Source: Metarhizobium sp017305935 (GTDB lineage Bacteria; Pseudomonadota; Alphaproteobacteria; Rhizobiales; Rhizobiaceae). Taken from it: a stretch of 64,000 nucleotides of DNA. Below, in pieces: positions 1 to 7,134 of the stretch; within the stretch, counting starts at the first letter, position 1; each line of letters starts with the position of its first letter. Position numbers and translations under genes: made by a program. The notes beneath the pieces were generated by a model that was not told the DNA's origin, made no database searches, and saw nothing but the letters and a program-made list of their open reading frames with translations. Where the stretch lies: the NCBI RefSeq assembly GCF_029601685.1, contig NZ_JARRIR010000009.1, positions 1 to 64,000 on the forward strand. Direction: 5' to 3'.

Positions 1-46
1 ATTGTAGCGCATGACATAAGGCATGGACTTAAAGCCAATCAGCAAA

Positions 47-1777
47 TCAGGGCAGACGGCCTTCGGCGGAGGGATACTTCTCGGCATTGCTGTTGGCAAT
101 CTGCAAAGCCTGAATAGCAAGCTGCTGTTGGGTTTGAAGCGCTTTAAGGCGGGTGGATGCCTCGTCCATATCCGCATCAACAAGGCGTCCAATACCCTTG
201 CTGAGTGTTTCCATAAGGGTGGCGGCGAAGTCAGACTGCATGTCTACACGGCGTTTGATTGCACCAAGGCTACTGGCGCCATCAGTTACGCCTGAGAGCG
301 CGCGTTCAACAGTTTCTATATAGGCATCAGTGAAGTGAGGGTTCGCGGACACGTCGATATCGACAACATTGATTTCGAGGCGCGGTTCGTTGCTCACCGC
401 TGTGCTTATGGAAATACCAGCTTTGCTACCTCCTCTTATATCGACATTTGGATCGATGTGAAATCTTACTCCGCTCCCGGTGTCCGTTATGATGAGTCCG
501 GGGATTGAGATCGAGGCGTTCAAAATAGTTGTCAGGTCTGCGGAACTTGCAACATCGCCAGAGTTATTCCCAAGCAAAGAAAAAATTATATCCTTGTTGA
601 TAATGAAATTTGCCGATTTATCGTTGAACCGTATACCAACATCTACTGACTCGCTGCCATCTATTTGGAACGGCGCATTGAATGGAATTATGAGGTCTTG
701 CGGCACTTGTCCAGCATCGCCAGTACTATGATCGATTACCGCGGCGCTTAGACTCATACCTTGCCCAATCGGGGTAAGCTGCCAAGATGAATTTTTATAC
801 GGAAAAGGTTCCTTAGTATTAATATGAACCTCTCCAGAGGAGACAGTAACGACAAGTGGGTGGTTTCGTAAAGCATATGCCCAAACAGAGGCCATTTCGT
901 ATACATTGTTGATGATTCCGCCATTCGCCGGGTATATGGTGTCTATAACGGATTTATCGATCTTTATATTGTATGTAGGTGAGTCTGGAGTTGAAACTCC
1001 GGTATCAAGGTATTCTTGCACATCGAAACCGAAAATTAGATTGGTATCATACTCAACGATATTGAAGTCTAATGGATAGCCATGATCTAACAATGTATTG
1101 CCAAAATTCTCTCCCGTAACGGACGGCTTCGAATAAGCTATATAATAGCCATCCGCATCGGGTATCGCTGTTCTTAATCCGCGAATTTCACGCAAATCTC
1201 GGAGATCAGTCTGTAGGATACCTCCACCCCCTGTGTTGAACAGCGACGTTTGGGCTCGGTCGATATTAACCGTGCCAACACGTACGCTACCGTCGGTACT
1301 TCTGACAAATGACGAGACAATCGAGGTCGAACGCGATTGTAAATCCGCGTTGATGAGGTTAGGAATGTCCGTGCTTAGCCAGTTTACGCCGGAAAATGAT
1401 GCGGAACTCGAAAGGCTCAAGAGTGAGTCCTGAAGCTGGCTGATTTCCCTCTGAATTTTATTTTTGTCGACGCCCGGCTCTTTCGCTGCGACAAGTTTTT
1501 TCTTCATTTCGGTGAGAACATCGACAGTGGACTCCATCGCCGAATATGCAACGTCTACGGTCGCTGCACCGAGACCCAATGCATCCGCTACAGCCGAAAT
1601 TGCCATGTTGTCAGAACGCATTGTTGTCGAAATCGACCAATAGGCCGCGTTGTCAGACGCTGCCTTAACGCGCAGCCCCGAACTAACTTGCTCCTGTGTC
1701 CTGTCGAGGCTGGAGCCAATCGTGCGAAGCGTCTGCAAAGCAGCCATTGCTGCGGAATTCGTCAAAATGCTGGTCAT
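47..1777 (-). CDS. Flagellin (large, first of tandem pair, aberrant C-terminus)
   Basis: Encodes a 576-residue flagellin, the filament subunit exported by the flagellar type III apparatus. The start MTSILTNSAAM is chosen because it matches the neighbouring flagellin and the family; an in-frame ATG six codons upstream is ignored. Residues 1 to about 135 are the conserved N-terminal D0/D1 helices (SSGLRVKAASDNAAYWSIS), and about residues 470-565 are the C-terminal helices (EASTRLKALQTQQQLAIQAL). The centre is a long variable domain, making it larger than usual rhizobial flagellins. The expected hydrophobic ending (as in xxMQLFRQ of the neighbour) is missing; this copy ends NAEKYPSAEGRLP. Base composition is more AT-rich than the core. 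It may be a minor or non-assembling subunit. Confidence 0.9.
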   Translation of the reverse strand: MTSILTNSAAMAALQTLRTIGSSLDRTQEQVSSGLRVKAASDNAAYWSISTTMRSDNMAISAVADALGLGAATVDVAYSAMESTVDVLTEMKKKLVAAKEPGVDKNKIQREISQLQDSLLSLSSSASFSGVNWLSTDIPNLINADLQSRSTSIVSSFVRSTDGSVRVGTVNIDRAQTSLFNTGGGGILQTDLRDLREIRGLRTAIPDADGYYIAYSKPSVTGENFGNTLLDHGYPLDFNIVEYDTNLIFGFDVQEYLDTGVSTPDSPTYNIKIDKSVIDTIYPANGGIINNVYEMASVWAYALRNHPLVVTVSSGEVHINTKEPFPYKNSSWQLTPIGQGMSLSAAVIDHSTGDAGQVPQDLIIPFNAPFQIDGSESVDVGIRFNDKSANFIINKDIIFSLLGNNSGDVASSADLTTILNASISIPGLIITDTGSGVRFHIDPNVDIRGGSKAGISISTAVSNEPRLEINVVDIDVSANPHFTDAYIETVERALSGVTDGASSLGAIKRRVDMQSDFAATLMETLSKGIGRLVDADMDEASTRLKALQTQQQLAIQALQIANSNAEKYPSAEGRLP

Positions 1778-1851
1778 GTTAAACCTAGGGCACAAGCCAA
1801 GGCATCGCCGCGTAACATTTGCGGGCGTTCTTGATGTGCTAAAGTTATGTG

Positions 1852-2001
1852 GAAATGGCAGGCTTTTACGCTGTTCGCCTCATGGCGAGAAAAAACACGT
1901 ACTCAAATTAATGTTGACGGTGACGAGTGCTCTTCGAATCGAGCAACTTGTGATCGTCTCTGTTAACTGTTTTCTAATGTTTCTGGTTAACAAAAGGTTA
2001 A
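1852..2001 (-). promoter_or_regulatory. Upstream region of flagellin 1, duplicated at flagellin 2, with CtrA-like box
   Basis: The 328-bp gap 1778-2105 has no gene of its own. It shares ordered blocks with the region upstream of the second flagellin: a block at 1852-1896 containing a small CGC-rich hairpin followed by A-rich sequence, TCGAATCGAGCAAC at 1934-1947, TTTTCTAAT at 1970-1978, and TTAA-N7-TTAA at 1987-2001. The last is an exact match to the full CtrA consensus and lies about 210 bp before the start codon. The shared order suggests that gene and promoter were duplicated together. Which block is the core promoter is not resolved. Confidence 0.6.
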
Positions 2002-2052
2002 CAGGCGCTTCCATAAAGTTGCATTACGAACTTCTCATGAACCGATTCCTGT

Positions 2053-2074
2053 AAAAAAAGGGGGCAATGCCCCC
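2053..2074 (-). terminator. Rho-independent terminator of flagellin 2
   Basis: On the minus strand GGGGGC-ATT-GCCCCC is followed by seven T. It lies about 30 nt after the stop of the second flagellin gene, so each flagellin is probably transcribed separately. Confidence 0.85.
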
Positions 2075-2105
2075 TGAAAGTGTTCGCCAGATTTGATCCC
2101 ACAAA

Positions 2106-3878
2106 TTATTGCCTGAACAGTTGCATGACATGTTCCGCATTGTTGTTAGCGATCTGTAGAGCCTGAATGGCAAGTTGTTGCTGGGTTTGCAGCGCCTTAA
2201 TGCGGGTGGATGCCTCATCCATATCAGCATCGACAAGTCGCCCGATGCCCTTATCTAGTGTGTCCTTCAATGTATGCGCAAAATCGGTCTGCATATCGAT
2301 ACGTGTCTTGATGGAGCCAAGCTTTGTGCCAGCACCAATTGCATCAGCCAAGACAACGTCCATATACCCGAGGTAGATGCCGATCTTTTGCGGATTGGAA
2401 CCAATGTCGATGTCTAAGAAGTTTTGTTCAGCGAGAGGCTCGATGCTGACGAATATGCCGGTAAAACCGATAGCAGTCTTGCGGCCAGATAGACGGTCTA
2501 CCGTCTTATCTGAGCGTAGCGAAATCTCCGTTGGTCCCGTAACTTCGATAATGACATCAGGCCAGTCCGTTCCGATCAACGATTGAAGCAGAGTGACCAT
2601 TTCAGCCGGCGTGTCTATTTTCCCGTCGGTTTTCCCTAAAAGATTGTTGACGTATGTCCGATCAAACTCGTGATTGGTAGCCGATGCACCGTTTACCGAG
2701 AATTGGAAGTTCACTTTCACGCCGTCATAATTGTCCCCATCCGTAAAAACTTGAAAAGGCACGAAGTAAACGGGCATCCGTGATCCACGAATACCATAGT
2801 GAACGGGAGTGTCGGACAAACCTCCACTTCCTACGTCGCTATAGAAATTGGTCAGTTCCACGGACGACCCGTCAAGGCCAGAGTCTTCGCGGGTTGCGAA
2901 TACGATCCTATTTGGGATAAGGCCGCCATGGCTGTCTGAGACATTCGTTGTCAGCGCACCGGAGTTCGTTTGCGCCAATGCTCGATTGAGTATCAGAGTG
3001 TATTCCACGAAATTCGAGATCACCCCGTTTGCGCTAGGCATCCAAGTATCAATAAGATTTCGGTCGATAACAACGTGCGTGGTTTTCCCTGGATTGTAGG
3101 GAGGGTCAACGTCGGCAGGATTATCAGCATCAACCGTGACGTCGAATGAAACGATATCCCCGGGATTGAACGTCAGAGGGCCACTAAAATTGAAATCGAA
3201 TTCGCCACGGTTGCCACCGTATGTGTTGGTATTGTCCATATGGATGATGCCCTGCGTATCCATATAGGTGTCGTAATTTCTTATTCCGCCAAGCGTCTTC
3301 ATTTTTCGATTGTCGGGCTGCAGTATACCTCCTCCGTTTTCATTGAACAACGAAGTCTCTGATAGATGAAAGTCTGTGGTTCCGATACCAACGCCGCCAT
3401 TTTGCGAGCGAAAGAACGAAGACGTGAGCGATACCTTATTATTGGTATTATCATTTATATCTAATATGTTGGTATTCAGCCAATTTACGCCATTGAAGCT
3501 TGAGGAGCTTGCAATTGTGACGACCTGATTTTTCAACTGCTGTATTTCTTTTTGTACTTTTGATTTATCTACGCCAGGTTCGTTAGCGGCGACCAATTTC
3601 GCGCGAATTTCGGACAGGACATTCACGGTAGCTCTCATACCTGCATGAGCCGTATCGAGAGTGGCGGCACCAAGCCCCAATGCATCCGCCACAGCAGAAA
3701 TCGCCATACTGTCGGAGCGCATCGTTGTCGAAATTGACCAATATGCTGCGTTGTCCGCTGCGGTGTTAACGCGAAGTCCAGAACTGACACGTTCTTGTGT
3801 CTTGTCGAGGCTGGAGCCAATGGCGCGGAGCGTGTGCAATGCGGCTGTCGCTGCGGTATTTGTCAAAATGCTGGTCAT
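2106..3878 (-). CDS. Flagellin (large, second of tandem pair)
   Basis: Encodes a 590-residue flagellin. The start MTSILTNTAAT is chosen by alignment with its neighbour; a longer in-frame extension of 24 codons is rejected. The N-terminal D0/D1 segment (about residues 1-130) and C-terminal segment (about 490-590, ending NNNAEHVMQLFRQ) are nearly identical to flagellin 1, while the centre has diverged almost completely. That is the usual pattern for surface-exposed filament domains. It has its own upstream region and terminator, and its C-terminus is intact, unlike copy 1. It sits in a more AT-rich block bordered by an integrase, so acquisition or relocation by transfer is possible. No other flagellar gene is visible in the window. 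Confidence 0.93.
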   Translation of the reverse strand: MTSILTNTAATAALHTLRAIGSSLDKTQERVSSGLRVNTAADNAAYWSISTTMRSDSMAISAVADALGLGAATLDTAHAGMRATVNVLSEIRAKLVAANEPGVDKSKVQKEIQQLKNQVVTIASSSSFNGVNWLNTNILDINDNTNNKVSLTSSFFRSQNGGVGIGTTDFHLSETSLFNENGGGILQPDNRKMKTLGGIRNYDTYMDTQGIIHMDNTNTYGGNRGEFDFNFSGPLTFNPGDIVSFDVTVDADNPADVDPPYNPGKTTHVVIDRNLIDTWMPSANGVISNFVEYTLILNRALAQTNSGALTTNVSDSHGGLIPNRIVFATREDSGLDGSSVELTNFYSDVGSGGLSDTPVHYGIRGSRMPVYFVPFQVFTDGDNYDGVKVNFQFSVNGASATNHEFDRTYVNNLLGKTDGKIDTPAEMVTLLQSLIGTDWPDVIIEVTGPTEISLRSDKTVDRLSGRKTAIGFTGIFVSIEPLAEQNFLDIDIGSNPQKIGIYLGYMDVVLADAIGAGTKLGSIKTRIDMQTDFAHTLKDTLDKGIGRLVDADMDEASTRIKALQTQQQLAIQALQIANNNAEHVMQLFRQ

Positions 3879-3953
3879 GTTTAAGCCCAAGGCACGAGCC
3901 AAGGCACCGCGCGCACCATAAGTGCGCTCGTCGTTGGTGTGCAAAGTCATGTT

Positions 3954-4097
3954 GAAATGGCAGGGTTTTACGCAGCTCGCTTCATAGCGAGAAAAAACTC
4001 AAAAAATATTCTACATTTCCGAGAGCGGATCGAATCGAGCAACCAGTGATCGGCTGTTCTTAATGTTTTCTAATATTCGTGGTGAACGAGAGGTTAA
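3954..4097 (-). promoter_or_regulatory. Upstream region of flagellin 2 (second copy of duplicated block)
   Basis: Matches the 1852-2001 region block for block: GAAATGGCAGG through the hairpin CTCGC-TTCATA-GCGAG and an A-run (3954-3998), CGAATCGAGCAAC (4031-4043), TTTTCTAAT (4066-4074), then TGAA-N7-TTAA (4083-4097), a one-mismatch CtrA box at the same distance (about 205 bp) from the start codon. On the minus strand GCCGATCA within the block resembles a sigma-28 minus-10 element, but no convincing minus-35 element was found. Confidence 0.55.
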
Positions 4098-4147
4098 CGT
4101 AGACCAGCATTAAGTTGCACCCATATAAATTGGGGGCGCATGTAAAT

Positions 4148-4180
4148 GGCAGATTGCACGCCTAAAGCGTGCAATCTGCC
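4148..4180. repeat. Perfect 14-bp inverted repeat, 5-nt loop
   Basis: Arms 4148-4161 and 4167-4180 are perfectly complementary (GGCAGATTGCACGC and its reverse complement), with loop CTAAA. The loop contains the stop codon of the small minus-strand ORF, so the last codons of that ORF form one arm. No T-run follows on either strand. It could be an intrinsic hairpin that protects a 3' end, a terminator lacking a U-tract, or a protein-binding site. Confidence 0.75.
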
Positions 4181-4395
4181 AACGTAACCCGGCGGGACAC
4201 CAATTCAGGCCTGCTGTCCGAAGCCGTATGGATGACAGTACTGGATACATTCGACTGAACGATATTATCTTCAATTCCTTCTAAATTCGAAATTATATCA
4301 ATAATATTGTTTAGTATTGACAATATATATTCATTCATCGAAATTAAGTGTTTGACTTTATAATTGATATCTCTATCTAATTCACAATTATCCAT
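4162..4395 (-). CDS. Hypothetical 77-residue protein, very AT-rich
   Basis: I do not recognise this family. The ATG at 4395 is preceded by an AAGGAAA ribosome binding site about 8 nt upstream, which is the main argument that it is real. The first 45 residues (MDNCELDRDINYKVKHLISM onward) are helical, acidic and rich in I/N, encoded by strikingly AT-rich DNA. The last 30 residues are encoded by DNA of ordinary composition, as if two sequences had been joined. It lies 50 nt downstream of the integrase on the same strand, and its stop codon sits in the loop of a perfect 14-bp hairpin. A role with the integrase is possible but unsupported; no helix-turn-helix is evident. Confidence 0.4.
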   Translation of the reverse strand: MDNCELDRDINYKVKHLISMNEYILSILNNIIDIISNLEGIEDNIVQSNVSSTVIHTASDSRPELVSRRVTLADCTL

Positions 4396-4445
4396 AATTT
4401 ATTTCCTTATTTATATTATTTGCATTTTATTTGTATTTATAAATT

Positions 4446-5771
4446 TCATAGGAAGCCAAGATCCAATGATCTAAACTGAAGTTTGCTAATCGATTGGTGG
4501 AGAGAAGTAATGCCATAACCTCGTCCATACACAGCGCGCATTCCGCGCTGCGCATGCCCTTGCAGTTGATCGATAATCGCTGCGTCAATTTCGCTGTCAC
4601 GACAGAACTGCTCAAAGGTATGTCTCATCGAGTGCCAAACCTTCTTTTCCCCTTTGATCCCGGCAACCGACAGCATTTTGTTGAATAGTTTTGAAGCATG
4701 CCTCTGGCGTTGCTCGGGAGGTCCGATTTCAATTTCTGAAAAGAGGCGGTCTTCTTTAGATTTACATCTAACAAAATCCAAAAACCCGGCATTAATCAAG
4801 TTTTTATGAATCGGAATTTGGCGCTCTGATGAATAATTTTTAAGTCTTTTCGCATTATTACTATTGATATCTAAGAACCAGATGCCATCCTCTGACTTAA
4901 CATCGCTCGCTGTGAGTTGTACCGCCTCCATCAGGCGAAGCCCTGCAAACAGCGATAGCAGCGGGATCCAAAAAAGACCGTGCTCCTTGAGACTCACGCT
5001 ACCGGCGCTACTCCAATTAGCTACGCTCTTAACACCGTGAAAGACGGGCAAAGCAAAGAGTTTATTTAGCTCGTCAACCGTAAAGCCACTGCGGCTATTT
5101 CGCTTTTCTTTCGCAGTGGGCATTCTGGGCATCATCGGGTTGATTAAATTGGTGAGGGTGGCTTGGTAATTCCCCCTCGCCCACCCGAAAACCAACGACG
5201 CTGTGGTCATGATTTGACGCACACTCTCATTCGATAATCTGGGGCGATTGTCATCTTTTGCTAATGCAGCGATTTTCAACTTTGTTAGGCCGCGATAAGC
5301 CTTGTAGGAATGCGCGTTAGCTGGAAGTGAAAAAAGCGATTGCTTGAACGCGCGAATGTCCGCCTGCGTGTATAGCGACAGCGGTTTGTCACCGCATATT
5401 TCAAGGAATAGACGTATCTGCGATTGACGCGTATTTTCAGTCTTTGGCGACCATCCTTTTTGGCGCTTCAGCTCCTGAAAACATTCGCTAGCAACGACCG
5501 ACATTAATGGTTCGTGATAAACCAATGGCGTATTCACACGGGCTTTAGGGGCTTGCCGATTTCTGGGCTGGGCAGCGGACCTAAATTCCTCGAATTTCTG
5601 GTCGATTTTCACGATAGATGCCGGAAGCAACTTACGCGCGGCTCGAAAATCCGTCGTTCCCAGGGAAATTTGCTCGACGGCTTTGCCGTAAATATCGCGG
5701 ATGTCTGCTGGCACACACACCCGCTGATAATAGTACCCGTTCTTCCGCTTAAACAAACGGTGCTGTTTCAT
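4446..5771 (-). CDS. Tyrosine recombinase / phage-type integrase
   Basis: A 441-residue site-specific recombinase. The N-terminus (MKQHRLFKRKNGYYYQRVCV) resembles the DUF6538-type domain found on many alphaproteobacterial integrases; residues of about 100-200 form the SAM-like core-binding domain. The catalytic domain has the expected residues: Arg in FAGLRLMEA, His-x-x-Arg in WHSMRHTF, His in LQGHAQRG, and Tyr in AVYGRGYG. It looks full-length and active. The start ATG at 5771 has a GAAGGCG ribosome site. The gene lies about 115 bp from the 3' end of the 6S RNA gene, a typical int-beside-attachment-site layout, and more AT-rich accessory genes follow it. Confidence 0.92.
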   Translation of the reverse strand: MKQHRLFKRKNGYYYQRVCVPADIRDIYGKAVEQISLGTTDFRAARKLLPASIVKIDQKFEEFRSAAQPRNRQAPKARVNTPLVYHEPLMSVVASECFQELKRQKGWSPKTENTRQSQIRLFLEICGDKPLSLYTQADIRAFKQSLFSLPANAHSYKAYRGLTKLKIAALAKDDNRPRLSNESVRQIMTTASLVFGWARGNYQATLTNLINPMMPRMPTAKEKRNSRSGFTVDELNKLFALPVFHGVKSVANWSSAGSVSLKEHGLFWIPLLSLFAGLRLMEAVQLTASDVKSEDGIWFLDINSNNAKRLKNYSSERQIPIHKNLINAGFLDFVRCKSKEDRLFSEIEIGPPEQRQRHASKLFNKMLSVAGIKGEKKVWHSMRHTFEQFCRDSEIDAAIIDQLQGHAQRGMRAVYGRGYGITSLHQSISKLQFRSLDLGFL

Positions 5772-5885
5772 GCATCGCCTTCATCATCGACCAACAGTAT
5801 GACACCCAGTGTGACAAAGAGTGTTGCGAAGCTTGATCGAGGCGTTTTGGCGAGCCTGAGAAAACTTGAAAACTTAAAGATTTCA

Positions 5886-6046
5886 GTGCGATCCGTGGCA
5901 TCCGATGGATGTTTACGATCCTGGGCGCCTACAAAAGTAGGTGGGCGCCATGTGACCAAGCCCACAGGCCTGGTCAGGGACAGCTCCCGTTAGATCGAGT
6001 ATGGCCCCGAGGAATGTGGTTCCTGTCGAGAAGCACAGATCGCAAC
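5886..6046 (-). ncRNA. ssrS: 6S RNA (alphaproteobacterial type)
   Basis: 6S RNA binds sigma-70 RNA polymerase and dampens housekeeping transcription. The assignment rests on three things. First, position: it is immediately downstream of zapA on the same strand, the usual 6S neighbourhood. Second, length: about 160 nt. Third, structure: the 5' end TGCGATCTGTG pairs with the 3' end CACGGATCGCA in an 11-bp closing stem with one G-U pair, around a long, mostly double-stranded rod that includes the GGCGCCCACCTAC / GTAGGCGCC segment. A minus-10 box lies just upstream. The ends are estimated from the pairing. No covariance-model search was possible. Confidence 0.8.
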
Positions 6047-6050
6047 AGGG

Positions 6051-6056
6051 AATATA
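6051..6056 (-). promoter_or_regulatory. Minus-10 box of the 6S RNA promoter
   Basis: TATATT on the minus strand lies about 6 nt before the predicted 6S RNA 5' end. No strong minus-35 hexamer is seen 16-18 bp upstream. Confidence 0.55.
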
Positions 6057-6117
6057 GGAAGATTTTTTTCGCTGCGCCAGTGGGCGGCGATGGAATTTCA
6101 GCGAGGCGTTTGCCTGT

Positions 6118-6492
6118 CTACGCTTCCGGCGCCGGGCGGGCGTTGAGGCGGGTGGCGATGCCCTGGATGCGGGCGGTCAGCTCTTCCAGCATCGCGGCCA
6201 GCATTTCCTCGGTGCGGGCGGTGGCGGCGCGGTCGTCGTCGCGGTTCTGGTTGATGCGGTTCAGCTCACCCTCGACCTTGGCGAGGCGGCGGCCGACGTC
6301 GGACAGTTCGTCCATCACCATGATGCCGGCCATAACGGTGATGCGCAGGTCGCCGATTTCGCCGAACTGGGTCTTGAGATGGCTGACATAGCGGTCGAAC
6401 TTGTCGGCAAGCTCGCTCAGGTGGTTTTCCTGACCTTCCTCGCAGGCCATCCTGTAAGCCTTGCCGTCGATGGTGACCGTGACCTGCGCCAT
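6118..6492 (-). CDS. zapA: Cell division protein ZapA
   Basis: ZapA binds FtsZ and promotes bundling of Z-ring protofilaments. The 124-residue product begins MAQVTVTIDGKAYRMACEEG, the typical ZapA globular head, with the conserved DLRITVMAGIMVMDEL segment at about residues 50-65. A long C-terminal coiled coil (about 66-115) mediates dimerisation, followed by a short disordered tail. The start at MAQ is preferred over an ATG ten codons upstream because family members start here. It lies directly downstream of the DUF4164 gene and upstream of 6S RNA, the conserved rhizobial order. Confidence 0.93.
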   Translation of the reverse strand: MAQVTVTIDGKAYRMACEEGQENHLSELADKFDRYVSHLKTQFGEIGDLRITVMAGIMVMDELSDVGRRLAKVEGELNRINQNRDDDRAATARTEEMLAAMLEELTARIQGIATRLNARPAPEA

Positions 6493-6540
6493 ATCCGCGA
6501 GAACCTGCCTTTCGTATTTCACCCCCGATGACAGGGACGT

Positions 6541-6813
6541 TCAGCGGTCGAGGACCGCCCTGATCGTTTCCATTGCAGTCACGAGACGCCGGGACACCTC
6601 GCGATTGACCTCTTCCAGCCGGTTGGCGCGGAACTGGGACTCGTCGAGCTCCTGCGCCAGCCGCGAACGGTCCGCATGCACGCGCCGCACCTCACCCTCG
6701 ATCTCGCTGTGATCGCGCTCCCGCTCGAAGCGGATGTCGATGGCATTTTCGAGATGGGAAAGGGCCGCCTTCATTTCGAGGACCGCCATCTCCACCGTCT
6801 TCCCTGTCGGCAT
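6541..6813 (-). CDS. DUF4164 family small coiled-coil protein
   Basis: A 90-residue protein starting MPTGKTVEMAVLEMKAALSH, almost entirely charged helix and probably one coiled coil (heptads across about residues 10-85; Arg/Glu-rich). It resembles DUF4164, commonly encoded just upstream of zapA in Rhizobiales, which suggests (by context only) a link to division. An open frame continues 61 codons upstream, but that extension is basic and unlike the family, so the ATG at 6813 is used. The function is unknown. Confidence 0.8.
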   Translation of the reverse strand: MPTGKTVEMAVLEMKAALSHLENAIDIRFERERDHSEIEGEVRRVHADRSRLAQELDESQFRANRLEEVNREVSRRLVTAMETIRAVLDR

Positions 6814-7042
6814 ATGGTTACTTCTTGGTTTCGTCAGAACACGGAATGCGAATCGCCGGTCCGGCAGAGGCCTCCGGCGAGACTTTATTCTTGACTGCAA
6901 TCTCCCGTCAATCAACGCCCCGGCATCGAAACTGTGGATGAATGCCGATTTGCCGGGCAAACCTCTTCCTGACCTTTTGCACACCAACTTGGACAAATGT
7001 CAAAAAATCACGTTTCAACGCCCTTGGGAAGCCCGGCTTTTA

Positions 7043-7070
7043 TTGACTTGCCGGCGCTTCCTGCTATGGA
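7043..7070 (+). promoter_or_regulatory. Candidate sigma-70 promoter of tkt
   Basis: TTGACT, a 16-bp spacer and TATGGA lie 65-90 bp upstream of the tkt start. The 321-bp gap 6814-7134 holds no gene. It also contains an imperfect palindrome TTGGACAAATGTCAA near 6990, a possible operator or a minus-35 element for the divergent DUF4164-zapA transcript. Confidence 0.55.
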
Positions 7071-7134
7071 TCACGGCGCTTAATGATGCTCTTCAAACGG
7101 CATCTCCCGACCCCTCGGAACCAGCGGAAAAGCC

